This document shows positions 24,906 to 33,160 of a stretch of DNA of 59,957 nt, piece by piece. Source of the DNA: Microcaldota archaeon (GTDB lineage Archaea; Micrarchaeota; Micrarchaeia; Micrarchaeales; Micrarchaeaceae); contig JAKAPJ010000005.1 in the NCBI GenBank assembly GCA_021807115.1, forward strand, positions 1-59,957. The letters run 5' to 3'. The position numbers were made by a program, and so were the translations under genes. The notes below the pieces were generated by a model that made no database searches, was not told the origin of the DNA, and saw nothing but the letters and a program-made list of their open reading frames with translations. Every line of letters starts with the position of its first letter. Position 1 is the stretch's first letter.

Positions 24906-25202
24906 ATGCTTTTTGATATGTTAATCGACAGCAAGTTCAAGACCAATGTGGCGTTCGGCATATACGGCGCAGTGGTTGGCATACTGGTCCCAATCATAAA
25001 CGTGTCGCTTACCGATGCGGTGCAGCCATACGGCATAGCGCCGCTCTTCCCGCACCTTTTCATGTTCTTCGCAGTACCTGCGGTGGCGTACTTCGTCATA
25101 TGGAGGCTCTTTCAGCGAGAGGCGCCGCAGGAGGGCAGGATCACGATGTTTCTTATAGGATACTTTGTCTTCTACCTTATAGCAACACTGCTTTACCACT
25201 GA
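24906..25202 (+). CDS. Small membrane protein, three predicted helices
   Basis: 98 residues, not recognised. Hydrophobic segments lie at about residues 14-34 (VAFGIYGAVVGILVPIINVS), 46-66 (LFPHLFMFFAVPAVAYFVIW) and 79-97 (TMFLIGYFVFYLIATLLY), with an Arg/Glu-rich loop between the second and third. No signal for export or catalysis is seen. The 180 bases upstream hold no other gene. The start lacks an obvious ribosome-binding site and the message may be leaderless. It is convergent with the L24e cluster. Confidence 0.65.
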   Translation: MLFDMLIDSKFKTNVAFGIYGAVVGILVPIINVSLTDAVQPYGIAPLFPHLFMFFAVPAVAYFVIWRLFQREAPQEGRITMFLIGYFVFYLIATLLYH

Positions 25203-25227
25203 CGCTTAAGGATTAGATGTAAGCGCA

Positions 25228-25449
25228 TTACGCCTTTGCGGATGGCTTCCTTTCCGCCGACTGTGCCTTGCCCGCAGGCGCGGAGGCCTTTGCGTTCCGC
25301 CTTACCAACTTCTGGTTTATCTTCCTGCCCATCTCAATGTCGTTCTTGAAGCACCGATTGGAGCAGTAGTAGGACGTGTTGCCGGTCTTGTAGACATACA
25401 GCAGCCCTGTCCCCCTCTTTATCTCTGCCGAGCAGTATGAACATTTCAT
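25228..25449 (-). CDS. rpl24e: Ribosomal protein L24e
   Basis: 73 residues. The zinc-ribbon MKCSYCSAEIKRGTGLLYVY followed by YYCSNRCFKNDIEMGRKINQ supplies the CxxC...CxxxC site of L24e. The last about 20 residues are an Ala/Lys/Pro tail. The gene is third in the L7Ae-S28e-L24e operon, a common archaeal order. Confidence 0.94.
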   Translation of the reverse strand: MKCSYCSAEIKRGTGLLYVYKTGNTSYYCSNRCFKNDIEMGRKINQKLVRRNAKASAPAGKAQSAERKPSAKA

Positions 25450-25462
25450 GTGGTTGCACCAG

Positions 25463-25699
25463 TCACTTTACCTTTATCTCCCTGGCCTCTCTGCTCGTGT
25501 CAGGCAGCCTTATTATGTCGCCTGCCTTAGACGGGCCGAGCATGTTCCTCCTTATTATCCTGCCCTTGTCCTTGCCTTCGAGCACCTTGCACGACACCAC
25601 GTATATCTCCCCGTATATCCCGGTCTTCTTGGTCTCGTTGACCTCTATTATCTCGGCCAGGAATCCTGGAAACTGTGGTGCCTGTTGCTCGTCTGCCAT
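25463..25699 (-). CDS. rps28e: Ribosomal protein S28e
   Basis: 78 residues with the OB-fold S28e sequence AEIIEVNETKKTGIYGEIYV, KVLEGKDKGRIIRRNMLGP and the strongly conserved ending LPDTSREAREIKVK. It is a 30S head protein at the mRNA exit region. It is located between L7Ae (17 bases upstream) and L24e (13 bases downstream). Confidence 0.95.
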   Translation of the reverse strand: MADEQQAPQFPGFLAEIIEVNETKKTGIYGEIYVVSCKVLEGKDKGRIIRRNMLGPSKAGDIIRLPDTSREAREIKVK

Positions 25700-25716
25700 A
25701 CAATCAGCTCATGTGT

Positions 25717-26217
25717 TTATGCGGGCTTCGGAGCCTCCTTGGGCGCCTCTGGCGCCTTGGGCTTCTGCGGCTTGGGGGTCGCGGCCTTTTTTTCCTCCTT
25801 TGGGGCCTGCGGTGCCGCAGATGGCGCGGCGGCATGCTTCTGCTCTGCTGGCGCCGACTTGCCTGTCACCTTTGAAACGACATCCTTGATCGCGTTTGTT
25901 GCAGTTCCCTGCTTCTCCACCGCTATCGCAGCGCAAGGCACTGTGAGGCCTATGGACTTCCCGAGATCCATCTTGGTCGGCACATACGAGTACGGCACCT
26001 TCTTCTGCTCGCACAGCTTTGGTATGTGGACAACCACTTCCTCCGGCTCCACGTCCTCCGCTAGGACTACAAACGATGCCAAGCCGCGCTCTACGCTCTT
26101 GGTGACCTCGTTCGCACCTTTCCTTACAGTACCAGACTGCTTCGCCAGTTGCAACGCTTCAAGTGTCTTTGCAACTACATCGCCAGACACGGCGAAATTC
26201 ACATAGGATTTTGCCAT
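25717..26217 (-). CDS. rpl7ae: Ribosomal protein L7Ae / kink-turn binding protein, with long tail
   Basis: 166 residues. Residues 1-120 are L7Ae: VRKGANEVTKSVERGLASFV (RNA-binding G-A-N-E), VVLAEDVEPEEVVVHIPKLC and VPYSYVPTKMDLGKSIGLTV. In archaea it binds kink-turns in 23S rRNA, box C/D and H/ACA guide RNAs and RNase P RNA. Residues about 121-166 are a Pro/Ala/Lys low-complexity extension not seen in typical L7Ae (about 120 residues). A TATA box (GGTTTAAATAAG on the minus strand, 26302-26313) lies upstream. It is the first gene of the L7Ae-S28e-L24e unit. Confidence 0.94.
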   Translation of the reverse strand: MAKSYVNFAVSGDVVAKTLEALQLAKQSGTVRKGANEVTKSVERGLASFVVLAEDVEPEEVVVHIPKLCEQKKVPYSYVPTKMDLGKSIGLTVPCAAIAVEKQGTATNAIKDVVSKVTGKSAPAEQKHAAAPSAAPQAPKEEKKAATPKPQKPKAPEAPKEAPKPA

Positions 26218-26301
26218 ACAAACACCGTCGGACTTGCTTCATCCAGTATTCGGCACCGCCAATACAAGAAGAGACTTTGTTTGATAGGATTGCGTCGGCA
26301 A

Positions 26302-26313
26302 CTTATTTAAACC
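26302..26313 (-). promoter_or_regulatory. TATA box of the L7Ae-S28e-L24e operon
   Basis: GGTTTAAATAAG on the minus strand lies about 85-96 bases before the L7Ae ATG at 26217. The predicted leader of about 60 bases is long for this genome and contains no obvious structure by eye. Confidence 0.5.
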
Positions 26314-26351
26314 TTCTTGTAATTCCGCTAATGCGTTGCGGTGTTTACGCC

Positions 26352-27515
26352 TCATGCACCGAAGAACTCCTTGTGCAGCTGCCTTATGGCGCGCGCGCCG
26401 TGCCTCTCCTTGACTACAAAGCTCTGGCTTATCCCGGACTTGTTTGAGAGCACCATTTCTATCTCTATGTCCTTCAGGGCGGAGAGCGCCTTCTTAAGCT
26501 CGCCAGGTATTGTGCTCATGTTCTTGCCCACGATGGATATCTTTGTAAGGTCGCCGCGGTCGGCCCTAAGGCTGTCCGGGGCGTTCGCCTCGAGGTAGTC
26601 GGTGGACTTGGAGTAAGTTATGGATGCGATTCTCTGCTTCTTGCTTATGTCCTTTGATATGAGCGTGCCGTGACCTGATGGGTTGAGGCTGTTGGCTATC
26701 CTGACAGGTATGCCCTTCCTTATGGCGGGCCCCAGCGTCTTGTGGTGCAGCACCTTCGCGCCCAGGTTGGCCAGCTCCTTTGCCTCATCGTAAGAGGCCT
26801 CGTCCAGCGTCTTAGCCCTCCGCACTATCTTTGGATCCGCGGTCATCATGCCGTCAACGTCGGTCCATATCTGTACTTCATTAGCATTGAGCGCTGCACC
26901 TATTATGGAGGCGGTATAGTCGCTCCCCCCGCGGCCCAGCGTGGTTATGTCGCCGCCTTTTGTGCGGCCTATGAATCCCGTTATGATGGGGATCTGGTTG
27001 CCCAGCTTGCGCATCTCCCTCTTTATTGCTGGGTAAGAGCTGTGCAGCACCTCTGCAGAGCCGAAATTAGCATCGGTGGTCAGCCCCACGTCGTAGGAAT
27101 TGTAAGATCCTGCCGGTATGCCGGAGCGCAGCATGCACTGCGCGACTATCTTGCACGTGGCGCGCTCCCCGAATGCCATTATGGCGTCAAGCGCCTTGGC
27201 GGTCAGCTTCCTTGACGAAGCTACGTCCCTGAGCTGCGACCTGAGCTGCTTGATGTCCGGGTTTATCAGGTTCCTATTCAGCCCCAGAGCGGAAATAATT
27301 CTGTGGTGGAGCTTCTCTAGGGTCTCGAGCCTCTGTGCATATGGCGCGCCGGCTGATGCGAGCTTTGCAATGGTTATGAGCCAGTCGGTCACATCGCCGA
27401 CCGCCGAGACCACGACTATTGGCGATTCGGCCCGCCTGGCGGCGACCTGCCTCACTACGCTGCGCACCCTTGATGCGTTGCCGACAGATGTGCCGCCGAA
27501 TTTCATAACTATCAT
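26352..27515 (-). CDS. lysC: Aspartate kinase
   Basis: 387 residues from the ATG at 27515 (MIVMKFGGTSVGNASRVRSV), preceded by GGTGG. Kinase motifs are KFGGTSVGNASR and LGRGGSDYTASIIGAALNAN, then IWTDVDGMMTADPKIV. The C-terminal about 120 residues look like the paired ACT domains that sense lysine or threonine (ITKISIVGKNMSTIPGEL is one core strand). It phosphorylates aspartate as the entry to lysine, threonine and methionine synthesis. No other gene of these pathways is next to it in this window. Confidence 0.92.
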   Translation of the reverse strand: MIVMKFGGTSVGNASRVRSVVRQVAARRAESPIVVVSAVGDVTDWLITIAKLASAGAPYAQRLETLEKLHHRIISALGLNRNLINPDIKQLRSQLRDVASSRKLTAKALDAIMAFGERATCKIVAQCMLRSGIPAGSYNSYDVGLTTDANFGSAEVLHSSYPAIKREMRKLGNQIPIITGFIGRTKGGDITTLGRGGSDYTASIIGAALNANEVQIWTDVDGMMTADPKIVRRAKTLDEASYDEAKELANLGAKVLHHKTLGPAIRKGIPVRIANSLNPSGHGTLISKDISKKQRIASITYSKSTDYLEANAPDSLRADRGDLTKISIVGKNMSTIPGELKKALSALKDIEIEMVLSNKSGISQSFVVKERHGARAIRQLHKEFFGA

Positions 27516-27630
27516 TTGACCACCGTTGTGTTTTGCCTGTGCCGGCATGCGTGTTTAATTGTGAAGCGCTTGGTTTAATACTTTTATGATGCGATACGGC
27601 AGCGGTTGAATTGTCGGAAGGTGACGTGCG

Positions 27631-28167
27631 TCATTTGCCCTTCGCCGCGGCGGTGGGATGGCCCTTTATCCTGCCCCGGTGCCGCTTGAGTGTGTCGACG
27701 GCGCGCGCCGGCACCAGGTGCTCCCACTTTTCATTGTCGTTTATCAGCAGGCGCACGTTAGTGCCGGACAGCTCATCCCTCCTGAGCTCTGGTGGCACAA
27801 CCACATCCATGCCCTTGGACTTAAAGATGTCCTGGACCCACTGGTTGCCGGAGAACACCACTTCTATGTCGGAGTGCCTGCCCTTTATGTAGTTGAACCA
27901 GTCCTCGTCGTTGTTGAAATCTGGCACCTCGATGAAACGTACCTTGCGCATATCTATCTTGGTATCCTTGAGCCCCTCCTTGATTATCTCCATCCTTGCC
28001 GCCGTGTCCAGCGGGTTTAGCGGGGTGCCGGCCTCGTTGGAACTACCTATCCCTATTATGAGCTCGTCAACATGGGGCTCCACGAACTCAAGCGCGTACT
28101 TGTGCCCTAGGTGGAATGGCTGGAACCGCCCGATGAAGAACCCCTTCTTGTACCTCTTTGCCGCCAT
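27631..28167 (-). CDS. nadM: Nicotinamide-nucleotide adenylyltransferase (archaeal NadM)
   Basis: 178 residues. GFFIGRFQPFHLGHKYALEF carries the nucleotidyltransferase HxGH motif. GIGSSNEAGTPLNPLDTAAR and LSGTNVRLLI (the ISGT/S-x-x-R motif) are typical of the archaeal NMN adenylyltransferase family. It makes NAD from NMN and ATP. The Lys-rich C-terminus is slightly extended. Single gene, with its own upstream gap of about 90 bases before EF-2. Confidence 0.93.
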   Translation of the reverse strand: MAAKRYKKGFFIGRFQPFHLGHKYALEFVEPHVDELIIGIGSSNEAGTPLNPLDTAARMEIIKEGLKDTKIDMRKVRFIEVPDFNNDEDWFNYIKGRHSDIEVVFSGNQWVQDIFKSKGMDVVVPPELRRDELSGTNVRLLINDNEKWEHLVPARAVDTLKRHRGRIKGHPTAAAKGK

Positions 28168-28259
28168 GCTGCTCGCTATTACTTGTTGGTAAGCTAATTT
28201 ATCGGTTTCTGTGCAGTGGGGGAGCGGCTATGCAAGGATTTGCGTGCGCAAGGCGCTGC

Positions 28260-30455
28260 TCACTCCATGAACTGCTGCGCGGTTGGAGGCTCTGGTGGCA
28301 CACCCTTCCTGGTCCTTATCTGCTTTACCACTGTGGTCTGCAGGTCGCCAGGCAGCTTCTCGTAGCCTGCGAACTCGGTGTACCATATCGCCCTTCCCTG
28401 CGTCTCGCCCCTCAGGTCGTTGGCGAAGCCCTTTATCGTCTCCGACACCGGCATTTTGGCTACTATGGACACCTGCTCGCGGTCTTGGGTTATATTGTTG
28501 ACCTGCCCCCTCTTGCCCTGTATGAACGTTATTATGTTTGACATATACTCCTGCGGGACGTTTATGGTGAAGTTCTGCTTTGGCTCGAGCAGTGCGACAC
28601 CTGCCGTTATCAGCGCCGCGTAAGTCCCGTTCCTCATGGCAGGAATTATCTGCGCTGGGCCCCTGTGCACAGGGTCCTCGTGTATTGTGGCATCCACTAT
28701 GCTAACCTTAACTCCGCCGACCTTCTCCCTTGCGAGCGGGCCGTCCTTCATGGCCTCCTCGAAGCCGTCTATCAGCAGCTCCATGACCTCGTTCATGTAC
28801 TGCACTCCCTTCGTGGCATCTACCAGCATGTTGCGGTTGTAGACGTCCACGACGCCCTTTGCTGTGGGCCTGTCCATCCCGGCCTTTATCATCGCGTCGA
28901 CTGCGACCTGTCCCTTTGGCTTGCCTTCCCTTATCGTGCCCTCGTCCATTGCGGCCACGACGGATGCGGGCAGCGGCTCTACGATTATGTAGAACCGGGA
29001 GTGCCTGTTGGGGGACTTGCCCTCTATCGGGCCGGCCTGCTTGTCTATGGTCTCCTGGTAGACTACTATTGGCTCGCTGGATATTATCGGTATCTTGAAC
29101 TCGTCCCTGACCTTCGTCTCTATGATCTCGAGGTGCAGTTCGCCCATTCCGCTTACCAGATGCTCGCCTGTGTCCTGGTCTATCCTCACTACTATGGTGG
29201 GGTCCTCTTTTGACAGCTCGCGCAGCGCCTCGATCAGCTTTGTGGTGTCCCTGGTGTCCTTCGCCTCTATGGCCTTGGTCACCACTGGCTTGGAGTAGTG
29301 GGTTATCTGCTCGAAAGGCTCTATGTTGTCCTCACTGAGCGTGTCGCCGACGTTAGGGTCCTTTAGCCCGATGATCGCGGCTATGTTGCCCGCGGGTATC
29401 TGGTCGCATATGACCCTCTCCGCAGCCATGAATATACCTACCTGCTGTATCCTCTGCCTTATGTTGGTGTTGCTGGACAGCGTCAGCTCCAGCCCCTTCT
29501 TAACGTTGCCGGAGAATATCCTGGCGATTGCGACCTCGCCGCTGTGCTGGTCGTACGTTATGCCGAATATGACGCCGTTTGTCTTTGCCCTCGCGTCGAC
29601 GCCGAGCATGGCCTTGCCAGCATCGCTCTCCAGGTCCCCGTGCCACAGGTGCGGTATACGGTACTTCTGAGCCTCCCTTGGCGAAGGCAGGTGCTCTATA
29701 ATCATTGGTAGAACTGCTTCGTCCACGGGGGCCACGGTGGCCAGCTCGTCCTGCTTGTCCTGCGCGGTGAGCTCGAACACATGCTTGAACGATATCTTTG
29801 TCTTCTCTATGGAGCGCTTGGATATTGCCCATTTGTCGTAGGCCGAACCTATTGCCACGCTGCCCCTCTCCACACTCACCTTCCACGCCTCCGCATATTC
29901 GATGGGTGCGTACTGCTCTATGAGGTGGTTGACGTCGGATATGAGCTTCTGCAGCCTCTCCATTGTCTGCTCCGGGGTGAGCCTCAGCTCATTGATGAGC
30001 CTGTCGGTCTTGTTTATGAACAGTACTGGTTTGGCCTTCTCCTTCATGGACTGCCGCAGCACGGTCTCGGTCTGCGGCATTATGCCCTCCACGGGGTCAA
30101 CCACGAGCACGACTCCGTCGACAGCGCGCATGGACCTGGTGACGTGGCCGCCGAAGTCAACGTGGCCCGGCGTGTCGATCAGGTTGATTATGTAATCCTT
30201 GTCCTTGTACGTGAACCCCAGGGATATCGCAGCTGACTTTATGGTCATCCTGCGATCCTTCTCTATGGCCTCGTAGTTAGTGTAGAGCGCGTCTCCAGCT
30301 ACCGTCTTTGATATAAGCCCGGCCCTTGCGAGCAGGGAGTCGGTGAGTGTTGTCTTGCCGTGGTGCACGTGCGCTATGATGGCTATGTTCCTTATGAGGT
30401 CCAGGTCCCCCATAAGCTTTGTAATCTCCTCAACTACGTACTCTTTTCTTACCAT
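28260..30455 (-). CDS. fusA: Translation elongation factor aEF-2
   Basis: 731 residues, full length. G-motifs: AHVHHGKTTLTDSLLARAGL (G1), DTPGHVDFGGHVTRSMRAVD (G3) and INKTDRLINEL (G4). The domain IV tip reads ATIHEDPVHRGPAQIIPAMR, where the His of VHRG is the expected diphthamide site. It drives GTP-dependent translocation. It is the last gene of L30e-S12-S7-EF-2, 13 bases after S7, which is the archaeal str-type operon (no NusA gene between L30e and S12 here). Confidence 0.96.
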   Translation of the reverse strand: MVRKEYVVEEITKLMGDLDLIRNIAIIAHVHHGKTTLTDSLLARAGLISKTVAGDALYTNYEAIEKDRRMTIKSAAISLGFTYKDKDYIINLIDTPGHVDFGGHVTRSMRAVDGVVLVVDPVEGIMPQTETVLRQSMKEKAKPVLFINKTDRLINELRLTPEQTMERLQKLISDVNHLIEQYAPIEYAEAWKVSVERGSVAIGSAYDKWAISKRSIEKTKISFKHVFELTAQDKQDELATVAPVDEAVLPMIIEHLPSPREAQKYRIPHLWHGDLESDAGKAMLGVDARAKTNGVIFGITYDQHSGEVAIARIFSGNVKKGLELTLSSNTNIRQRIQQVGIFMAAERVICDQIPAGNIAAIIGLKDPNVGDTLSEDNIEPFEQITHYSKPVVTKAIEAKDTRDTTKLIEALRELSKEDPTIVVRIDQDTGEHLVSGMGELHLEIIETKVRDEFKIPIISSEPIVVYQETIDKQAGPIEGKSPNRHSRFYIIVEPLPASVVAAMDEGTIREGKPKGQVAVDAMIKAGMDRPTAKGVVDVYNRNMLVDATKGVQYMNEVMELLIDGFEEAMKDGPLAREKVGGVKVSIVDATIHEDPVHRGPAQIIPAMRNGTYAALITAGVALLEPKQNFTINVPQEYMSNIITFIQGKRGQVNNITQDREQVSIVAKMPVSETIKGFANDLRGETQGRAIWYTEFAGYEKLPGDLQTTVVKQIRTRKGVPPEPPTAQQFME

Positions 30456-30468
30456 GTCGGTTGCACCG

Positions 30469-31263
30469 CTACTTGGCGCTCCTTGCCATGCGCTCTATCT
30501 CGTTCTTGCGCTTTATCGCGTAGCTGTTGACGTCGTTCTTAGCTGCCAGGATGAGCTCGTTTGCAAGTGTGTCAGCCACGCTCCTCTTATTGTTGAATGC
30601 CCCTATCATCGCGGCCATTGAGATGTTGCGCAGCGCTATGTCGAGCCTCCTGCTCGCGCTTATGTCTACAGGTATGTTTGAGATTATGCCTCCGTACCTG
30701 ACCCTGGTGGTATCTTCTATAGGTGCACTGTTCTCCAGTGCATATACAAGCACCTGCACTGGGTTCTTCCCGGTCTGCTGCTGCACGGCTCCAAACGCCT
30801 CCTCTATTATGCTTATTGCTGTGGTCTTCTTCCCCTGCAGCCTACCCTTGGTCCTTATCACCTTCCCGCCGATCTTTCCGCCCGTGCCACCGCGCATCAT
30901 GTCGTTCGCGAGCCTCTCCACTATGTTGATCCTAGCCTTTGAAAGGCGTTTCTGGCTCTCCCTCCTGAACGTCTCGGGGTATATGACAGGTGTCAGGTTG
31001 ATGTAGTTCTTGAGGCTCAGGTCGCGCACCTCCACATCGTAGCCGTACTTGTTGAACAGCATTACGCCGCCTGTTGACTGAGACTGGACGGCGGGTGCAT
31101 CGGCAGATGCCTTGGGCTTGGCAACCCTCTTGCGGGGGGCCTTCTTTGCCTCGGCTGAGGTCTGCTCGGGCTGCTGCGGCGACGCCTGCTCTTCCGGAGC
31201 CGGATTTGACGGCACGCCTTCAGCTTTAGCCTCCTGTTTCGGAACATCTGCCATTGCAATCAT
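30469..31263 (-). CDS. rps7: Ribosomal protein S7 with N-terminal extension
   Basis: 264 residues from the ATG at 31263, whose ATGA overlaps the S12 stop; an ATG at 31254 is a close alternative. The C-terminal about 195 residues are S7 (MLFNKYGYDVEVRDLSLKNY, RINIVERLANDMMRGGTGGK, PVQVLVYALENSAPIEDTTR). The first about 65 residues are a Pro/Glu/Gln/Ala-rich, Lys-rich low-complexity segment absent from most archaeal S7. S7 nucleates assembly of the 30S head. Located between S12 and EF-2. Confidence 0.94.
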   Translation of the reverse strand: MIAMADVPKQEAKAEGVPSNPAPEEQASPQQPEQTSAEAKKAPRKRVAKPKASADAPAVQSQSTGGVMLFNKYGYDVEVRDLSLKNYINLTPVIYPETFRRESQKRLSKARINIVERLANDMMRGGTGGKIGGKVIRTKGRLQGKKTTAISIIEEAFGAVQQQTGKNPVQVLVYALENSAPIEDTTRVRYGGIISNIPVDISASRRLDIALRNISMAAMIGAFNNKRSVADTLANELILAAKNDVNSYAIKRKNEIERMARSAK

Positions 31264-31688
31264 CTCTTCGGTTTCTCCTTCTTGCCCCTCCTTATCTGCT
31301 GTAGGTCGGTACCGTTTACTGCGGATACCTTGTACTTCATGCCGGGTATGCATCCCATCTGCCCCCTCTGCGAGCCTCCGAGCCCCTCGAGGGTGACCTC
31401 ATCGTGCTCGTCAATGAAGTTTATCGAGCCGTCCCCTGGCACGAATGCGCCCACGACCTTGTGGTTCTTTATGAGCTGCACTCTTACGCATTTGATCATG
31501 CCGGAGTGTGGTTGCTTCTGCTCCACAGCAAACTTCTGCAGCACAAGCCCCTTGCCCCTCGGCACCGTGCCGAGAGGGTCGTACTTCTGCTTGAGCTTGA
31601 ATAGCTTTCGAACGAACGGCTTCTTGAGCATGCGCTGGTGCTTTCTCTGCTTCAGAAGCTTTCTTGCTGCAAATTCTCCGTTTGGCAA
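31260..31688 (-). CDS. rps12: Ribosomal protein S12
   Basis: 142 residues, archaeal S23e-like form. Visible blocks are KQKYDPLGTVPRGKGLVLQK, QPHSGMIKCVRVQLIKNHKV and AFVPGDGSINFIDEHDEV, followed by the conserved tail with GQMGCIPGMKYKV. S12 forms part of the decoding centre. Only 4 bases separate it from the L30e stop, and its own stop overlaps the S7 start. Confidence 0.96.
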   Translation of the reverse strand: MPNGEFAARKLLKQRKHQRMLKKPFVRKLFKLKQKYDPLGTVPRGKGLVLQKFAVEQKQPHSGMIKCVRVQLIKNHKVVGAFVPGDGSINFIDEHDEVTLEGLGGSQRGQMGCIPGMKYKVSAVNGTDLQQIRRGKKEKPKR

Positions 31689-31692
31689 TATA

Positions 31693-31992
31693 TCACTGTT
31701 TTTCCTCGAGTATCTTTGAGTTACCCGGGTCTATTATCGACAGCACTGACACGGAGAAAGGCTTGCCGCACACGGCGCCCAGCTCCATGGAATTCCCTTC
31801 GAAAAGCACTAGGCGCACGGCCGATATCTTGGACTGGTGCGCTATGTCCTGCAACGTGTCCTGCTTGGCACCCTTTGCCGCGACAACTAGCTTGGCGCGG
31901 TTGTCGCGCAGCGAGTCCGTAACGCTGTTTATGCCGAATGCTACCTTACCGCTGTCAACCGCTAAACGTATGTTGTTGGTTAGATCCGTCAT
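31693..31992 (-). CDS. rpl30e: Ribosomal protein L30e
   Basis: 99 residues from the ATG at 31992 (MTDLTNNIRLAVDSGKVAFG); the frame is open further upstream but the longer form has no family match. KVAFGINSVTDSLRDNRAKL, VVAAKGAKQDTLQDIAHQS and GAVCGKPFSVSVLSIIDPG follow the L30e/L7Ae-like fold. It opens the L30e-S12-S7-EF-2 operon. A TATA-like TTTATACC lies upstream on the minus strand near 32075. Confidence 0.92.
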   Translation of the reverse strand: MTDLTNNIRLAVDSGKVAFGINSVTDSLRDNRAKLVVAAKGAKQDTLQDIAHQSKISAVRLVLFEGNSMELGAVCGKPFSVSVLSIIDPGNSKILEEKQ

Positions 31993-32115
31993 CGTATCAA
32001 CAGAAACCGTAGATAAGAAGTCTCTGCACCAGCCTCTTTCGAGGGAGGATACATGATAATTTATCATCGAAAGGTATAAATAGATATTTGGATTCCGTGG
32101 ATTTGTAGAACGGTG

Positions 32116-33153
32116 CTAGCTCACTACCGTGGAATTGCACCCGGCGGGCTCGGCGAAGTTGTTGCTCAGTATGAGCTTGAGATACCCCACGTATGGCAGG
32201 CTCGCTATAGTCTTGCCGCCGACGTAGCTCATGGCTATGGGGTAGTTCTGGTACTGCACATCTAGGCCGGGGTTGTTGTCGCCCTTTGTCAGGACATAGA
32301 ACCTGCCGCTGGCGTTGACTATGGCATACACCCTGTGGACTATGTAGCTGTCCCCATCCTTGTAGAAGGCGTCCTGGGGTATGGTCTGGTAGACTATTAT
32401 GCTGTTGTTGCGGTCGCCGCGGATGGTGGTGTTGCCAACTACTATCCCTGTCGTGTATGCCTCCTGGCCCATTGTGCCGTTCTGGAACAGCACGTTCGCT
32501 GTGCCGCAGATGTACTTTACGGTGTTGTTCTGTTGGTAGTTGTATGGGACTATCAGGCCAGTCACGCCGTTGGTCCTCAGCAGTCCCACGGAATATCCGG
32601 GGCGGACCAGCTGGGAGACAGAAACCCTGCCACCGACCTTGGAATAGGCAACGCACTGCAGCGCCTCCTTGGAGAGGTTCGCGAACGACGCGTTCCACTG
32701 CGTCCCGTTCACGTTGATGATTGGTGCGTTGAGGCTGCTTTGGTTGGCCCCCTGCAGGACTATCATATCACCCCTGTTCAGCACCGGCAGCATGCTGCAG
32801 CTTGGTACGACGTCGAGGGGGTAGGTGGTGTTCAGCACTGCCCGCATACCGAACCACAGCACCACCACGAGTATTATGGCGACTGCTATCTCCATCGCGT
32901 TCTTCACCGTGCCCTCCTCCCGCGCCCCATTGGTCACCTCTAGTATGAGCAGTATTATTATGGTGAAGAACAGGGCCGCGCCGAATATTATGGAAAGCGA
33001 TGGGCTCTGCTGGAACGCGAAGTATGCTATGAACAGCAGGGCGAGCAGCACGTAGATGGGAAGCGTGTTAATGGTTCGTGCCAGGGCGCGCCTTCTCCCG
33101 CGTCTTGGATGCTCTGGCTTTTTTTCCTGCAATCTTTGATTCAAATGTGCCAC
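32116..33153 (-). CDS. Signal peptidase I, ER/archaeal type, with large insertion
   Basis: 345 residues from a GTG start 7 bases after the SMC stop. A basic N-terminus precedes three hydrophobic segments (about residues 31-48, 52-72, 88-106). The catalytic Ser box is VPSCSMLPVLNRGDMIVLQG, and the second catalytic residue is His (DSYIVHRVYAIV), as in ER-type enzymes rather than the bacterial Lys. FYVLTKGDNNPGLD supplies the late Asp box. Between the Ser box and the His box lies an unusually long, Asn/Gln/Gly-rich insertion of about 130 residues, exposed outside the membrane and rich in N-x-S/T sites. It cleaves secretory signal peptides. Confidence 0.85.
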   Translation of the reverse strand: MAHLNQRLQEKKPEHPRRGRRRALARTINTLPIYVLLALLFIAYFAFQQSPSLSIIFGAALFFTIIILLILEVTNGAREEGTVKNAMEIAVAIILVVVLWFGMRAVLNTTYPLDVVPSCSMLPVLNRGDMIVLQGANQSSLNAPIINVNGTQWNASFANLSKEALQCVAYSKVGGRVSVSQLVRPGYSVGLLRTNGVTGLIVPYNYQQNNTVKYICGTANVLFQNGTMGQEAYTTGIVVGNTTIRGDRNNSIIVYQTIPQDAFYKDGDSYIVHRVYAIVNASGRFYVLTKGDNNPGLDVQYQNYPIAMSYVGGKTIASLPYVGYLKLILSNNFAEPAGCNSTVVS

Positions 33154-33160
33154 CGCTTGC

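Noticed and set aside
31264-31353. A longer N-terminus for S7, extending 30 codons into the S12 gene
   Set aside because: It would overlap S12 coding sequence and gives no S7-like residues; the ATGA overlap at 31260-31263 is the natural start.
31993-32067. A longer L30e start adding 25 residues
   Set aside because: The extra residues match nothing in L30e and lie over the promoter-proximal region; the ATG at 31992 gives the normal length of 99.
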